NCBI GenBank assembly: GCA_001464335.1
Contig: LNEV01000009.1
Location: forward strand, 186,001-250,000
From: Rhizobiales bacterium Ga0077545
GTDB taxonomy: Bacteria > Pseudomonadota > Alphaproteobacteria > Rhizobiales > Methylopilaceae
Direction: 5' to 3'
Length of the DNA stretch: 64,000 bases
Both the position numbers and the translations under genes were made by a program. The notes below the pieces were generated by a model. It was given only the letters and a program-made list of their open reading frames with translations, was not told where the DNA came from and ran no database searches. Shown piece by piece: positions 56,775 to 64,000 of this stretch. How positions within the stretch are numbered: the stretch's first letter is position 1; each line of letters begins with the position of its first letter.

Positions 56775-57974
56775 TCATTCGTCTTCGTTCGCGGATTTGT
56801 AGGGAGACTCCGCGTCCAGTTCCTCGCGGGCGAACTCGATCTGCCGCCGCTCGCGCTTCAGATAGTCGGCCGCCGCACGCTCAAGCCCGGGATGGGCGAA
56901 GGCATGCACCGACCGTGTAATGACCGGGCGGTAACCCCGGGCCAGCTTGTGCCCGCCCTGCGCTCCGGCTTCGACCCGCTTCAGCCCGCGCGAGAGCGCG
57001 AAATCCACGGCCTGATAATAGCAAACCTCGAAATGAAGGAATGCGTGTTCTTCAGTACAGCCCCAGTATCGGCCGAACAATGTGTCCCCGCCGATAAAGT
57101 TGAGCGCACCGGCGATGGGGTGCCCGTCGCGCATGGCGAAAATGAGGAGAATGCTTTCGGGCATGCTCTGCCCGATCTGGCTGAAGAATTCGCGCCTCAG
57201 ATAGGGGGTGCCCCATTTGCGGGCCCCGGTGTCCTGATAAAATTCCCAGAAGACGTCCCAGTGCGTCTCGGTGATGTCGGCGCCCGTCACCCATTGGACC
57301 GTGAGCCCGTCGGCCAGCGCATCCCGTCTCTCGCGCTTGACGTTCTTGCGCTTGCGGGAGGCGAGGGAGGCGAGAAAATCGTCGAAGGTCGCCCAGCCTT
57401 CATCGTTCTCCCAGTGGAACTGGATGTCCGAGCGCGCCAGAAAGCCAAGCTCGGAGGAGGCCAGAAAGGCCTGTTCGTCCTCGGTGGTGAACGTCACATG
57501 GACGGATGACGCCTCGATCGTCCGCATCAGACCGATCAGCCCCTGTGCGAGCATCAGACGCACCTGCTCGGCGTGGGGGCCGGGTTTGACGAGAAGGCGC
57601 TGGCCGGTCGCGGGCGTGAAGGGCACGGATACTTGTATCTTCGGGTAGTAGCGGCCTCCCGCCCGCTCAAGAGCATCGGCGAAGGCGTGGTCGAAGACGT
57701 ATTCGCCCTGCGAGTGCGATTTCACATAGGCGGTTGCGGCGCCCAGAAGCTCCCCGTCGTCTGCCTCGACGGCCAGATGCGCGGGCGCCCAGCCTGTTTC
57801 GGCGGTTGCAGAGCCTGATTGCTCAAGCGCCACCAGAAATTCGTGGGCGAGAAATGGATTGAAGGCGCTCTCGGCGGGATTGGCGCACGCATTCCACGCC
57901 TCCGCGGGAAAGGCGTTCATGTCGTGGATCAGCTTTAAGCGGAGTTTCGCCGTGGTGTCGGCCGTGTCGGGCAT
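56775..57974 (-). CDS. GNAT/FemAB-like acyltransferase (DUF482)
   Basis: 399 residues. It has two tandem GNAT-like halves. Diagnostic stretches are GATAYVKSHSQGEYVFDHAFADALERAGGRYYPKIQVSVPFTPATGQRLLV and FYQDTGARKWGTPYLRREFFSQIGQSMPESILLIFAMRDGHPIAGALNFIGGDTLFGRYWGCTEEHAFLHFEVCYYQAVDFA. The family is annotated as peptidoglycan-related or N-acyltransferase, but the substrate is unproven. It is between GDPD and HIT on the same strand. Confidence 0.87.
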   Translation of the reverse strand: MPDTADTTAKLRLKLIHDMNAFPAEAWNACANPAESAFNPFLAHEFLVALEQSGSATAETGWAPAHLAVEADDGELLGAATAYVKSHSQGEYVFDHAFADALERAGGRYYPKIQVSVPFTPATGQRLLVKPGPHAEQVRLMLAQGLIGLMRTIEASSVHVTFTTEDEQAFLASSELGFLARSDIQFHWENDEGWATFDDFLASLASRKRKNVKRERRDALADGLTVQWVTGADITETHWDVFWEFYQDTGARKWGTPYLRREFFSQIGQSMPESILLIFAMRDGHPIAGALNFIGGDTLFGRYWGCTEEHAFLHFEVCYYQAVDFALSRGLKRVEAGAQGGHKLARGYRPVITRSVHAFAHPGLERAAADYLKRERRQIEFAREELDAESPYKSANEDE

Positions 57975-58019
57975 GGCTCCAACTTAAGCCTCAATCGCGC
58001 CGCGCCAAGGGCCGCACGT

Positions 58020-58766
58020 TCACGGTAGGAAGCCCTCGAAGATCATCTGGTCGGCGCAAAGGCCGGCACGGGCCTGTTCGGGCGGCGTGCGCACCGTCCA
58101 GGTCATGATCGGGGCGCCGGTGAAACGGCTGGCAACATCGACGGAGCGGCGCGGAAGATCGTGGACGTGCCACGAAATGAAATGGGGCTTCGTACGCGGC
58201 CAGTGCAGCAGATTGCGCAGCGCAAACCGCTTCAGCGGCGGCAGCGGCTTCGCCTCCGCGTCGTCATAGGCATAACCGATGATCCCGCGTGGCAGATCCG
58301 GCGCAGCGGCGCGCACGGCCGTCACCATGTCCGGATCGAAGCTCTTTGCCGCGACCGTCCCCTGATAGGAGGCCAGAAGCTCCGCGACGCGACGGGCGAG
58401 CCGCGTGTCGCCGTCCCAATGCGTCTTGATCTCGATGATCGCTGGAACGCGGCCATCGACCACCGCGAGAAGCTCGCTCAAAGTCCATAGACGGTCGCCG
58501 TAACCGCTGTTGGCAAGCACGATCTGCGTCAGCTCGGCGGCCGTGCGTGTCTTGACGGCACCCGTGTCGCCCGTCAGCCGGTCGAGATTGTCGTCATGGA
58601 AGACGACCGCCTCTCCATCGGACGTGATCTGTACATCGACTTCGAAACTGTATCCCGCATCGACGGCCCGCAAGACGGCAGTGCGCGAGTTTTCGATCAC
58701 CCCCGCGCTTGCATCGTGCAGACCGCGATGGGCGATCGGGCGCTCGAACAACCGTGCGAGGTCCAT
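58020..58766 (-). CDS. Glycerophosphodiester phosphodiesterase family protein
   Basis: 248 residues, PLC-like TIM barrel. Active-site blocks: PIAHRGLHD (His13, Arg14), ENSRTAVLRAVDAGYSFEVDVQITSDGEAVVFHDDNLDRLTG (Glu and Asp metal ligands, His57) and AIIEIKTHWDGD. It hydrolyses glycerophosphodiesters to glycerol-3-phosphate and an alcohol. No signal peptide, so it is cytosolic. ATG 58766 lies 2 bp from the ridA stop; the longer frame upstream overlaps ridA in another frame and is not real. Confidence 0.92.
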   Translation of the reverse strand: MDLARLFERPIAHRGLHDASAGVIENSRTAVLRAVDAGYSFEVDVQITSDGEAVVFHDDNLDRLTGDTGAVKTRTAAELTQIVLANSGYGDRLWTLSELLAVVDGRVPAIIEIKTHWDGDTRLARRVAELLASYQGTVAAKSFDPDMVTAVRAAAPDLPRGIIGYAYDDAEAKPLPPLKRFALRNLLHWPRTKPHFISWHVHDLPRRSVDVASRFTGAPIMTWTVRTPPEQARAGLCADQMIFEGFLP

Positions 58767-58768
58767 GC

Positions 58769-59236
58769 TCAGGAAATCTCGAAAACCGCTTCGACTTCGA
58801 CGCTGGCGTTGAAGGGCAGGGAGGCGACGCCGACGGCGGAGCGCGCATGGCGGCCCAGTTCTCCCAGCGCTTCGACAAAGAAGTCGGATGCACCGTTTAC
58901 GACCTTGGGGTGCTCGCCGAAGGTCGGCGTGGCCGCGACGAAGCCGACGACCTTCACAAGCTGCACGATCCGGTCGAGATCGCCGTCGAGAGCGGCGCGC
59001 GCCTGGGCGAGCACGTTCACGGCGCACAGGCGGGCCGCGTCAGCGGCTTCTTCCACCGAGGGGCCGTTGCCGAGGGTGCCTGTGAGGCTCGGCTTGCCAT
59101 CCTTCATCGGGAGCTGGCCGGAAATGTAGAGATAATTGCCCGTGACCACGGCCGGCACGTAGTTCGCGACCGGCGCTGCAGGCGTCGGCAGCGAGATGCC
59201 AAGTTCGGAAAGGCGCTTGTCGATCTGGCCGGTCAT
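58769..59236 (-). CDS. RidA family protein
   Basis: 155 residues, YjgF/RidA fold. LYISGQLPMKDGKPSLTGTLG, CAVNVLAQARAALDGDLDRIVQLVKVVGFVAATPTF and ARSAVGVASLPFNASVEVEAVFEI are the long-form RidA blocks. The conserved Arg (HARSAVGV) that binds the imine acid is present. It removes reactive enamine/imine intermediates of PLP enzymes. GGAGG lies 6 nt before ATG 59236. Confidence 0.91.
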   Translation of the reverse strand: MTGQIDKRLSELGISLPTPAAPVANYVPAVVTGNYLYISGQLPMKDGKPSLTGTLGNGPSVEEAADAARLCAVNVLAQARAALDGDLDRIVQLVKVVGFVAATPTFGEHPKVVNGASDFFVEALGELGRHARSAVGVASLPFNASVEVEAVFEIS

Positions 59237-59293
59237 AGATTCCCTCCACAATTCCCGGCGGCTGTCATCGCCCAGTCCAGCTTTGGACGCAAG

Positions 59294-60553
59294 TCAGCCT
59301 TTGTTTCGGAAGCCGATGCCGCGTCCGACGCTTTCCACGCCGAACTTGCTTCGGATGCGGTCGATTGCATCTTCAGCGGCGATGCGGCGCTTGAGGTCGG
59401 GATCGATGAGGTCGGGCGGATCGGCTTCGACGATGGGATGGAGATCCTCGACACCGATGCCGATAAGGCGGAAACGCTCGCCCTGCGCTTCCGGCAGCAG
59501 CATGTCGCGCCCGGTGTCGAAAATGCGCCCGGCGAGGCGGGTCGGGCTGTCAAGTGTTCGCGAGCGCGTGCGGGTCCGGAAATCGGATGTTTTGAGTTTC
59601 AAGGTCACGCGCGTGCCGGAAAACTCCCCGGCCTTGAGCCGTGCGGACACACGCTCCGACAGGCGCCAGAGAATTTCGGTCAATTCCCGCGCGTCCGAGA
59701 TGTCCTGGTTGAAGGTTGTTTCGGCGCTGACGCTTTTCGTCTCGCGCTCGGAGCGCACGGGGCGCATGTCCTCGCCATGCGCGAGTTTCCAGAGGTGAAG
59801 CCCGAAGCCGCCATGCGTCCGGCCGAGCTGTTTCGGATCCGCGCGGCGGATGTCGCCGACGGTGTAAAGACCTTCGCTTTCGAGCCGGGTGCGCGCTGCG
59901 GCTCCGACGCCGGGCAGGATGCCGACCGGCTTGCTGTCGAGAAAGGAAACAGCGTCCTGACGGCCGATGGCGGCAAATCCTCGGGGTTTGTCGAGATTGG
60001 AGGCAATCTTGGCCAGAAACTTGTTCGGAGCGAGGCCTACAGAAACGCTGATTCCGATTTCTGAGACGATGCGGTTTGCAAGACGTGCCAATACACGCGC
60101 CGGTGACATTCCATGCACGCGCTCGGTGCCGGAAAGATCGAGAAAAGCCTCGTCGATGGAAAGCGATTCCACCAGCGGCGTCAGATCGCGCATCATTGTT
60201 TTCACCTGACGGCCGACCGCGGAATATTTCGTGAAATTCGGTTTGATGACGACCGCATCCGGGCAAAGCTTCAGGGCCTTGAACATCGGCATGGCCGAGC
60301 GCACCCCGCTGATCCGCGCGATGTAGCAGGCGGTCGAGACCACCCCCCGTTTGCCGCCGCCGATGATCACCGGCCGGTCGCGCAAGTCCGGGTCGTCGCG
60401 CTTTTCGACGGAGGCGTAAAACGCATCGCAATCGATATGCGCGATCGAAAGCGTGTCGAGTTCGGCATGCCGAAGCAGCCGAGGGCCGCCGCAGGACAGG
60501 CAGCGCGGGCCGTCGCCGACGTCTGCAAGGCAGTCCCGACAGAAGCCCGGCAT
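59294..60553 (-). CDS. dinB: DNA polymerase IV (Y family)
   Basis: 419 residues. An N-terminal zinc-ribbon-like extension (Cys5, Cys8, Cys18, Cys21) precedes the Y-polymerase: HIDCDAFYASVE (Asp41) and SLSIDEAFLDL (Asp134, Glu135) give the catalytic metal ligands; then a helix-hairpin-helix thumb (KPVGILPGVG) and the little finger. The extension is seen in other Hyphomicrobiales DinB proteins. It copies past damaged bases with low fidelity. No SOS box is found upstream of the DUF3572 gene with which it is probably cotranscribed, so SOS control is not evident here. Confidence 0.95.
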   Translation of the reverse strand: MPGFCRDCLADVGDGPRCLSCGGPRLLRHAELDTLSIAHIDCDAFYASVEKRDDPDLRDRPVIIGGGKRGVVSTACYIARISGVRSAMPMFKALKLCPDAVVIKPNFTKYSAVGRQVKTMMRDLTPLVESLSIDEAFLDLSGTERVHGMSPARVLARLANRIVSEIGISVSVGLAPNKFLAKIASNLDKPRGFAAIGRQDAVSFLDSKPVGILPGVGAAARTRLESEGLYTVGDIRRADPKQLGRTHGGFGLHLWKLAHGEDMRPVRSERETKSVSAETTFNQDISDARELTEILWRLSERVSARLKAGEFSGTRVTLKLKTSDFRTRTRSRTLDSPTRLAGRIFDTGRDMLLPEAQGERFRLIGIGVEDLHPIVEADPPDLIDPDLKRRIAAEDAIDRIRSKFGVESVGRGIGFRNKG

Positions 60554-60558
60554 TGGCG

Positions 60559-60849
60559 TCAGTCCGGCGACGGGCCTGCCAGCGCGTGCCGGGCCCTGGC
60601 GATGGCATCGGGTTTGAGACGTGCCTCGGCGGCAAAGGCGAGCAGCAGGTTTTCGTCGCCCAGAATGTGGTCGAGCACGCCCGCGAGAAAGCCCGGCTCC
60701 TGCGCCGCCAGCCGAATCGTCTGCGGGTCGATCCCGGTCAACGCGAGGAAGCGCCCGAGGCGTTCCATGTCCTGCGCAAGGAATGTGAGAGCACCGATAG
60801 CTATCTCATTGGCTTGACTTGATTCTTTCATTTGTCTGTCAAGTTTCAT
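60559..60849 (-). CDS. DUF3572 protein
   Basis: 96 residues, mainly helical. [61 protein letters not shown] is the DUF3572 pattern, found almost only in alphaproteobacteria and usually divergent from divK as here. Function unknown. dinB begins 5 bp after its stop. An alternative start is ATG 60831. Confidence 0.88.
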   Translation of the reverse strand: MKLDRQMKESSQANEIAIGALTFLAQDMERLGRFLALTGIDPQTIRLAAQEPGFLAGVLDHILGDENLLLAFAAEARLKPDAIARARHALAGPSPD

Positions 60850-60855
60850 GCTGGG

Positions 60856-60930
60856 GATTCGCGGTTCATAAACAAATAGCCTGTAGTATTTTCTTCAACA
60901 GCAACGAATTCGCTCCGACCCGGTCGATTC
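60856..60930. promoter_or_regulatory. GANTC methylation sites in the divK promoter region
   Basis: GATTC occurs at 60856-60860 and 60926-60930, both within the 107-bp DUF3572/divK intergenic region. GANTC is the CcrM recognition site that times cell-cycle promoters in alphaproteobacteria. Two sites in about 100 bp is more than expected by chance, but regulation is inferred only. Confidence 0.4.
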
Positions 60931-60956
60931 ACCGGCTGGGAGCGATCGGGGGATCT

Positions 60957-61325
60957 ATGGCGAAGACTGTTCTCATCGTGGAGGACAATGAGCTCAATAT
61001 GAAGCTCTTCAACGATCTCCTCGAAGCCAATGGCTACAGCGTGATCCAGACCCGCAACGGCGTCGAAGCGGTCGCCCTGGCGCGCCAGCATCGTCCGAAC
61101 CTCATTCTCATGGACATTCAGCTTCCCGAAGTGTCGGGCCTCGAGGTCACGCGCTGGCTCAAGGAAGATCCCGACCTGAAGGCGATCCCCGTCGTGGCTA
61201 TTACAGCCTTTGCCATGAAGGGCGACGAGGAGCGCATCCGTGAAGGCGGGTGCGAGGCCTATCTTTCGAAGCCGATCTCCATCGCCAAGTTTCTTGAAAC
61301 CGTACGCCACTTTCTTCCGGATTGA
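60957..61325 (+). CDS. divK: Single-domain response regulator DivK
   Basis: 122 residues, receiver domain only. It starts [25 protein letters not shown] with the phospho-acceptor Asp53 ([13 protein letters not shown]) and Lys105 ([11 protein letters not shown]). This is the cell-cycle regulator that, when phosphorylated, directs kinase DivL/PleC-DivJ signalling and CtrA activity in Caulobacter and rhizobia. pleD follows after 3 bp, in the usual order. Confidence 0.95.
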   Translation: MAKTVLIVEDNELNMKLFNDLLEANGYSVIQTRNGVEAVALARQHRPNLILMDIQLPEVSGLEVTRWLKEDPDLKAIPVVAITAFAMKGDEERIREGGCEAYLSKPISIAKFLETVRHFLPD

Positions 61326-61328
61326 TCC

Positions 61329-62699
61329 ATGCCCGCGCGCGTACTGGTGGTCGATGATATCCTCGCCAATGTAAAATTGCTCGAGGCGCGGCTTTCCGCC
61401 GAATATTTCGACGTGGTGACGGCCATGAGCGGCCCCGAGGCCCTTGATGTCTGTGCCCGGACGCAGTGCGATATCGTCCTTCTCGATGTCATGATGCCCG
61501 GTATGGACGGGTTCGAGGTGTGCCGCCGCCTCAAGGCCGACCCCGCGACGCATCACGTTCCCATCGTCATCATCACCGCGCTCGACCAGCCGGCAGATCG
61601 CATAGAGGGGCTTGAGGCAGGGGCCGACGACTTCCTGACCAAGCCGGTTTCGGATGTGGCGCTGTTTGCGCGGGTGCGCAGCCTGACGCGTCTGAAAATG
61701 ATGACGGACGAACTGCGCATGCGCGCGGTCTCCGGCCATCAGATCGGGATGGAGGCGGTCGCCGCCGACACGATCCTCGACGACGGTTTGAACGGACGTG
61801 TTCTGGTGGTCGACGACAAGGCCGCATCCCGCGAACGCATCGAGCGCGCGCTGCGCGACCGGCAGAATGTCGAGTTCGAAGCCTCACCGGAGGAGGCGCT
61901 TTTTCGCGCTACGGAAGACGAATACGATCTGCTGATCGTCAGCCTTGCCTTCGCCGAATTCGATGCGCTGCGTCTGTGCAGCCAGCTTCGGTCAATGGAG
62001 AAAACGCGTCACCTGCCGATCCTGCTCATTGCCGAGCAGGAGGACACGGGCAGGGTGCTTCGCGGTCTCGATATGGGCGTGAACGATTATGTGCTGCGCC
62101 CGATCGATCCGAACGAGCTCATCGCCCGTGTCATGACGCAGATCCGGCGCAAGCGTTACGCCGACCGCTTGCGCACCAACTACCAGCAGAGTCTTGAACT
62201 CGCTCTGACCGACCCGCTGACCGGCCTGTACAATCGCCGTTACATGGAAACGCATATCGAGACCTTGGCCGAGCGCGCCCGGCAGAGCCACCGCCCGTTC
62301 AGCCTCGTGATGCTCGACATCGACCACTTCAAGCCGGTCAACGATACTTACGGCCATGACGCAGGCGACGAGGTGCTGCGTGAATTCGCGCTGCGTATCC
62401 AGCACAATCTCCGGGGCATCGATCTCGCTTGCCGTTTCGGCGGGGAAGAATTCGTGATCGTCATGCCCGATGCGGACATCGCTACGGCGCAGGCCGTCGG
62501 CGAGCGTCTGCGCGCCTACGTTGCCGCGGCGCCTTTCCTCGTGTCGAACGGCGAAACCCGACTGGATGTCACAATATCCGTTGGCGTTTCGACGCGTCTC
62601 GATGGCGACCGGCCCGAGATGATCCTGAAGAGGGCAGACGAGGCCTTGTATCGGGCCAAGCGTTCGGGCCGGAATAGGGTCGTCACTGCTGCAGCATGA
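61329..62699 (+). CDS. pleD: Diguanylate cyclase response regulator PleD
   Basis: 456 residues: REC1 (about 3-118, Asp53, Lys105), a degenerate REC2 (about 156-275, with Ser205 where the phosphorylated Asp would be), and a GGDEF domain. The active site is GGEEF (371-375), preceded by the inhibitory site R362-G-I-D365. It makes c-di-GMP on phosphorylation and controls the motile-to-sessile change. It forms an operon with divK. The architecture equals Caulobacter PleD, including the non-phosphorylatable REC2. Confidence 0.96.
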   Translation: MPARVLVVDDILANVKLLEARLSAEYFDVVTAMSGPEALDVCARTQCDIVLLDVMMPGMDGFEVCRRLKADPATHHVPIVIITALDQPADRIEGLEAGADDFLTKPVSDVALFARVRSLTRLKMMTDELRMRAVSGHQIGMEAVAADTILDDGLNGRVLVVDDKAASRERIERALRDRQNVEFEASPEEALFRATEDEYDLLIVSLAFAEFDALRLCSQLRSMEKTRHLPILLIAEQEDTGRVLRGLDMGVNDYVLRPIDPNELIARVMTQIRRKRYADRLRTNYQQSLELALTDPLTGLYNRRYMETHIETLAERARQSHRPFSLVMLDIDHFKPVNDTYGHDAGDEVLREFALRIQHNLRGIDLACRFGGEEFVIVMPDADIATAQAVGERLRAYVAAAPFLVSNGETRLDVTISVGVSTRLDGDRPEMILKRADEALYRAKRSGRNRVVTAAA

Positions 62700-62794
62700 C
62701 AGCAAGATGCTTGCCGCGGTAAGCTTAAATTTTTAGGTTTACAAGCGTGCTGCTCTACTAATTCGCTAATTCCATTGCGCGAAATTGATTAAAC

Positions 62795-62800
62795 TATAAT
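62795..62800 (+). promoter_or_regulatory. Perfect -10 box upstream of the structured RNA candidate
   Basis: TATAAT with an AT-rich upstream (ATTGATTAAAC). No strong -35 is seen: CCATTG lies 17 bp upstream. Transcription would begin at about 62806-62808, on G. Confidence 0.45.
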
Positions 62801-62806
62801 CTTAGG

Positions 62807-62990
62807 GTGCATTCAGGGCCGGACTTGTCCGGCACCTGATGGACTTCACGGAACAAACAGGTCCGCCGCATCTCCTGTGTTGCGTGAGGTTGGTCGGTGG
62901 GAGTGGTCTGGTGGCCTCAAACTGATGGCCGCTCCCCCGACCCCCAATTTCCCAACAAAAAAGCCGGTGCTGAGCACCGGCTTTTTTGTT
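62807..62990 (+). ncRNA. Structured small RNA candidate between pleD and rpmG
   Basis: About 184 nt without a convincing gene. Structure by eye: hairpin 1 with GGTG/CACC outside and CCGGAC-TT-GTCCGG inside (62806-62836). A long hairpin follows with GTCGG/CCGAC, GGGAG/CTCCC and GGTC/GGCC (62893-62941). It ends in a terminator with a 16-bp perfect stem (62955-62989). A TATAAT box lies 6-12 nt before the 5' end. The size and structure resemble an sRNA such as 6S RNA, but I cannot match a family. A pleD 3' UTR is another reading. The 28-codon frame inside has no ribosome binding site. Confidence 0.45.
62955..62990. terminator. Bidirectional terminator with a 16-bp stem
   Basis: ACAAAAAAGCCGGTGC-TGA-GCACCGGCTTTTTTGT is a perfect inverted repeat of 16 bp with a 3-nt loop. 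It supplies T-runs on both strands: plus for pleD or the RNA candidate, minus for rpmG. Confidence 0.93.
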
Positions 62991-63013
62991 TCAATAATCG
63001 GGCCTTGGCCGGA

Positions 63014-63181
63014 TTACTTGATCTTCGCTTCGCGGAATTCCACGTGCTTGCGCGCAACCGGATCGTACTTCTTGAGCACGAGCTTGTCGGTCATCGTGCG
63101 CGCGTTCTTCTTGGTAACGTAAAAGAAGCCCGTGTCAGCCGAGCTGATGAGCTTGATCTTGATCATGGCGGACTTTGCCAT
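63014..63181 (-). CDS. rpmG: Ribosomal protein bL33
   Basis: 55 residues, hand-translated. It starts [19 protein letters not shown], continues [21 protein letters not shown], then [14 protein letters not shown]. It is the cysteine-free, zinc-independent form of bL33. The family's 50S location and length (54-56) fit. The terminator 24 bp downstream would end it. Confidence 0.96.
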   Translation of the reverse strand: MAKSAMIKIKLISSADTGFFYVTKKNARTMTDKLVLKKYDPVARKHVEFREAKIK

Positions 63182-63293
63182 CGTATAAAACCTCGGCTGG
63201 CGCCCAAGGGCGCACGGAGCAAATCGGAAGCGCGCAACCTACGCATCGCGGGCGGCAAGTCAAGGCTGAGGGGCCACAAAGTCCCGGAAAGCG

Positions 63294-64000
63294 CTAGATT
63301 TCGAGGCGATGGAGCACGCCGCCGCGCGAGCGGAAGAACGGCACCGGCGCATCGGAATCGATCCCCGTTTCAAGCCGCAGCTGCAATTCATCGAGGACGA
63401 TGCGGGTGATCGCGTGGAGGTTCATCTCCCGCGTTTCCTCAAAAGTCGCCCAGCGCAGATCGACGAGTTCCGCATCCGGATGGATCGTGCCCTCGAAGCT
63501 GAGGCACACCCGCGAGGCATCGGCGGCAAAGAACCGGGTGTCGTAGCGGCGTGAGAGGCCGGGCGGTGTCACCGAGCGCGCAACCAGCCAGATATCGTCG
63601 AGGGTCGGCGTGACGCTTTTCTCGGCGAACAAGGACCAGTCTCCCTGCAAAGGGCCCTTGGGCGGGGTCAATTCGCCAACCATCAGGCCGGTCTCCTCCG
63701 CGAGTTCGCGGATGGCGGCAAGTGCATAGGCACGCGCACGGGCCGGGGACGGCCGGGATACGGCACGCTGAAGGTGCGCTTCGACATGGCCGCTCAGGCG
63801 GCCCAGAGCCAAAACGCGGGAATCGTAGGCCTCGACCTTACCTCCCGGAAACACGAAATAGCCTGGCATGAACGCCAGATTCCGATGGCGCTGCCCGAGC
63901 AGGATGCGCGGTTCGGCCCCCGACCGATCGACAAGAATAAGCGTTGCGGCGTCGCGCGGGTGGCGCTGCGAGGGGTGGAAGGCCGGGCGGGGCTGATCCG
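63294..64000 (-). CDS. NUDIX hydrolase (5' end beyond the window)
   Basis: The frame is open to the edge at 64000, so the protein is longer than the part from ATG 63869. The visible upstream part reads DAATLILVDRSGAEPRILLGQRHRNLAF, and then MPGYFVFPGGKVEA. The NUDIX box is split by a long insert: FPGGKVE-A ... AAIRELAEETGLMVGEL with the REx2EE helix. The C-terminus is a beta-rich domain ending VLHRLEI. It is probably a (di)nucleotide or CoA-type pyrophosphatase; substrate unknown. This gene-rpmG order is common in Hyphomicrobiales. Confidence 0.88.
   Translation of the reverse strand, partial: DQPRPAFHPSQRHPRDAATLILVDRSGAEPRILLGQRHRNLAFMPGYFVFPGGKVEAYDSRVLALGRLSGHVEAHLQRAVSRPSPARARAYALAAIRELAEETGLMVGELTPPKGPLQGDWSLFAEKSVTPTLDDIWLVARSVTPPGLSRRYDTRFFAADASRVCLSFEGTIHPDAELVDLRWATFEETREMNLHAITRIVLDELQLRLETGIDSDAPVPFFRSRGGVLHRLEI

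Noticed and set aside
59294..60553. Zinc-ribbon extension of DinB as a novelty
   Set aside because: To my knowledge the same CxxC-CxxC extension is common in DinB proteins of Hyphomicrobiales.
60850..60956. A possible SOS box GTTCATAAACA... before the DUF3572-dinB unit
   Set aside because: The second half-site does not read GTTC; the spacing rule is not met.
61329..62699. Missing phospho-acceptor in the second receiver of PleD as a defect
   Set aside because: The second receiver is degenerate in the Caulobacter PleD as well; it serves as a dimerisation adaptor.
62839..62925. 28-codon frame inside the RNA candidate
   Set aside because: No ribosome binding site and no helix or signal pattern; the strong secondary structure argues for RNA.

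Overview
The window is ordinary chromosomal DNA of a GC-rich alphaproteobacterium, most probably of the order Hyphomicrobiales (Rhizobiales). The evidence is the gene order: gltA-gltX-comEC-lexA; guaB-rsmB-guaA; ridA-glycerophosphodiesterase-FemAB-like-HIT; and dinB-DUF3572 facing divK-pleD, followed by rpmG and a NUDIX gene. The two SOS boxes have the alphaproteobacterial form GTTC-N7-GTTC / GAAC-N7-GAAC. No rRNA, tRNA, CRISPR array, insertion sequence or prophage was seen. I could not run searches, so family names rest on motifs and recognised sequence.

Region by region. 1-6 kb: start of citrate synthase (cut by the edge), gltX, comEC and a self-regulated lexA, then a MocA-like nucleotidyltransferase and a small secreted protein. 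6-9 kb: an OmpR-type response regulator and its sensor kinase, preceded by a 408-bp gap with an unexplained minus-strand terminator. 8.6-15.9 kb: amino acid permease, an exported methyltransferase, a TSUP permease, trmFO, dgkA, a 41-residue membrane protein, a flavoprotein and a TspO-like membrane protein. 16-25.7 kb: uvrA and ssb diverging around one SOS box, then marC-metC, an AI-2E-type permease, sulfurtransferase-glyoxalase, double cold-shock protein-DUF192, and a PHA-system protein. 25.8-30.3 kb: CheY-like regulator, DMT permease, ArsC-like protein, and a sulfite reductase operon in which DUF2849 is fused to CysI and followed by DUF934.

30.3-36.2 kb and 42.3-44.4 kb look accessory: local regulator-enzyme modules (LLM monooxygenase-HxlR facing an SDR; YcaC-type hydrolase facing LysR; LysR facing an NTF2-like protein and a frameshifted SDR), with a photolyase between them. 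36.2-42.1 kb holds tamB and tamA, the outer-membrane assembly pair. 44.6-49.4 kb is the guanine nucleotide operon guaB-MAPEG-rsmB-guaA. 49.6-56.8 kb carries an MFS exporter, a 31-residue basic peptide gene, an orphan exported haem protein with one CXXCH near its C-terminus, rlmE-ppx, panB, a small palindromic repeat and a HIT protein. 56.8-64 kb has the FemAB-like/GDPD/RidA operon, DNA polymerase IV, the divK-pleD cell-cycle/c-di-GMP pair, rpmG and a NUDIX gene cut by the edge.

DNA damage response is a recurring theme (lexA, uvrA, ssb, dinB, phr), but only lexA and uvrA/ssb show a recognisable SOS box. The most interesting unexplained items are the DUF2849-CysI fusion, a strongly structured RNA candidate with a TATAAT promoter and a 16-bp terminator stem between pleD and rpmG, the exported single-haem orphan protein, and the exported methyltransferase.
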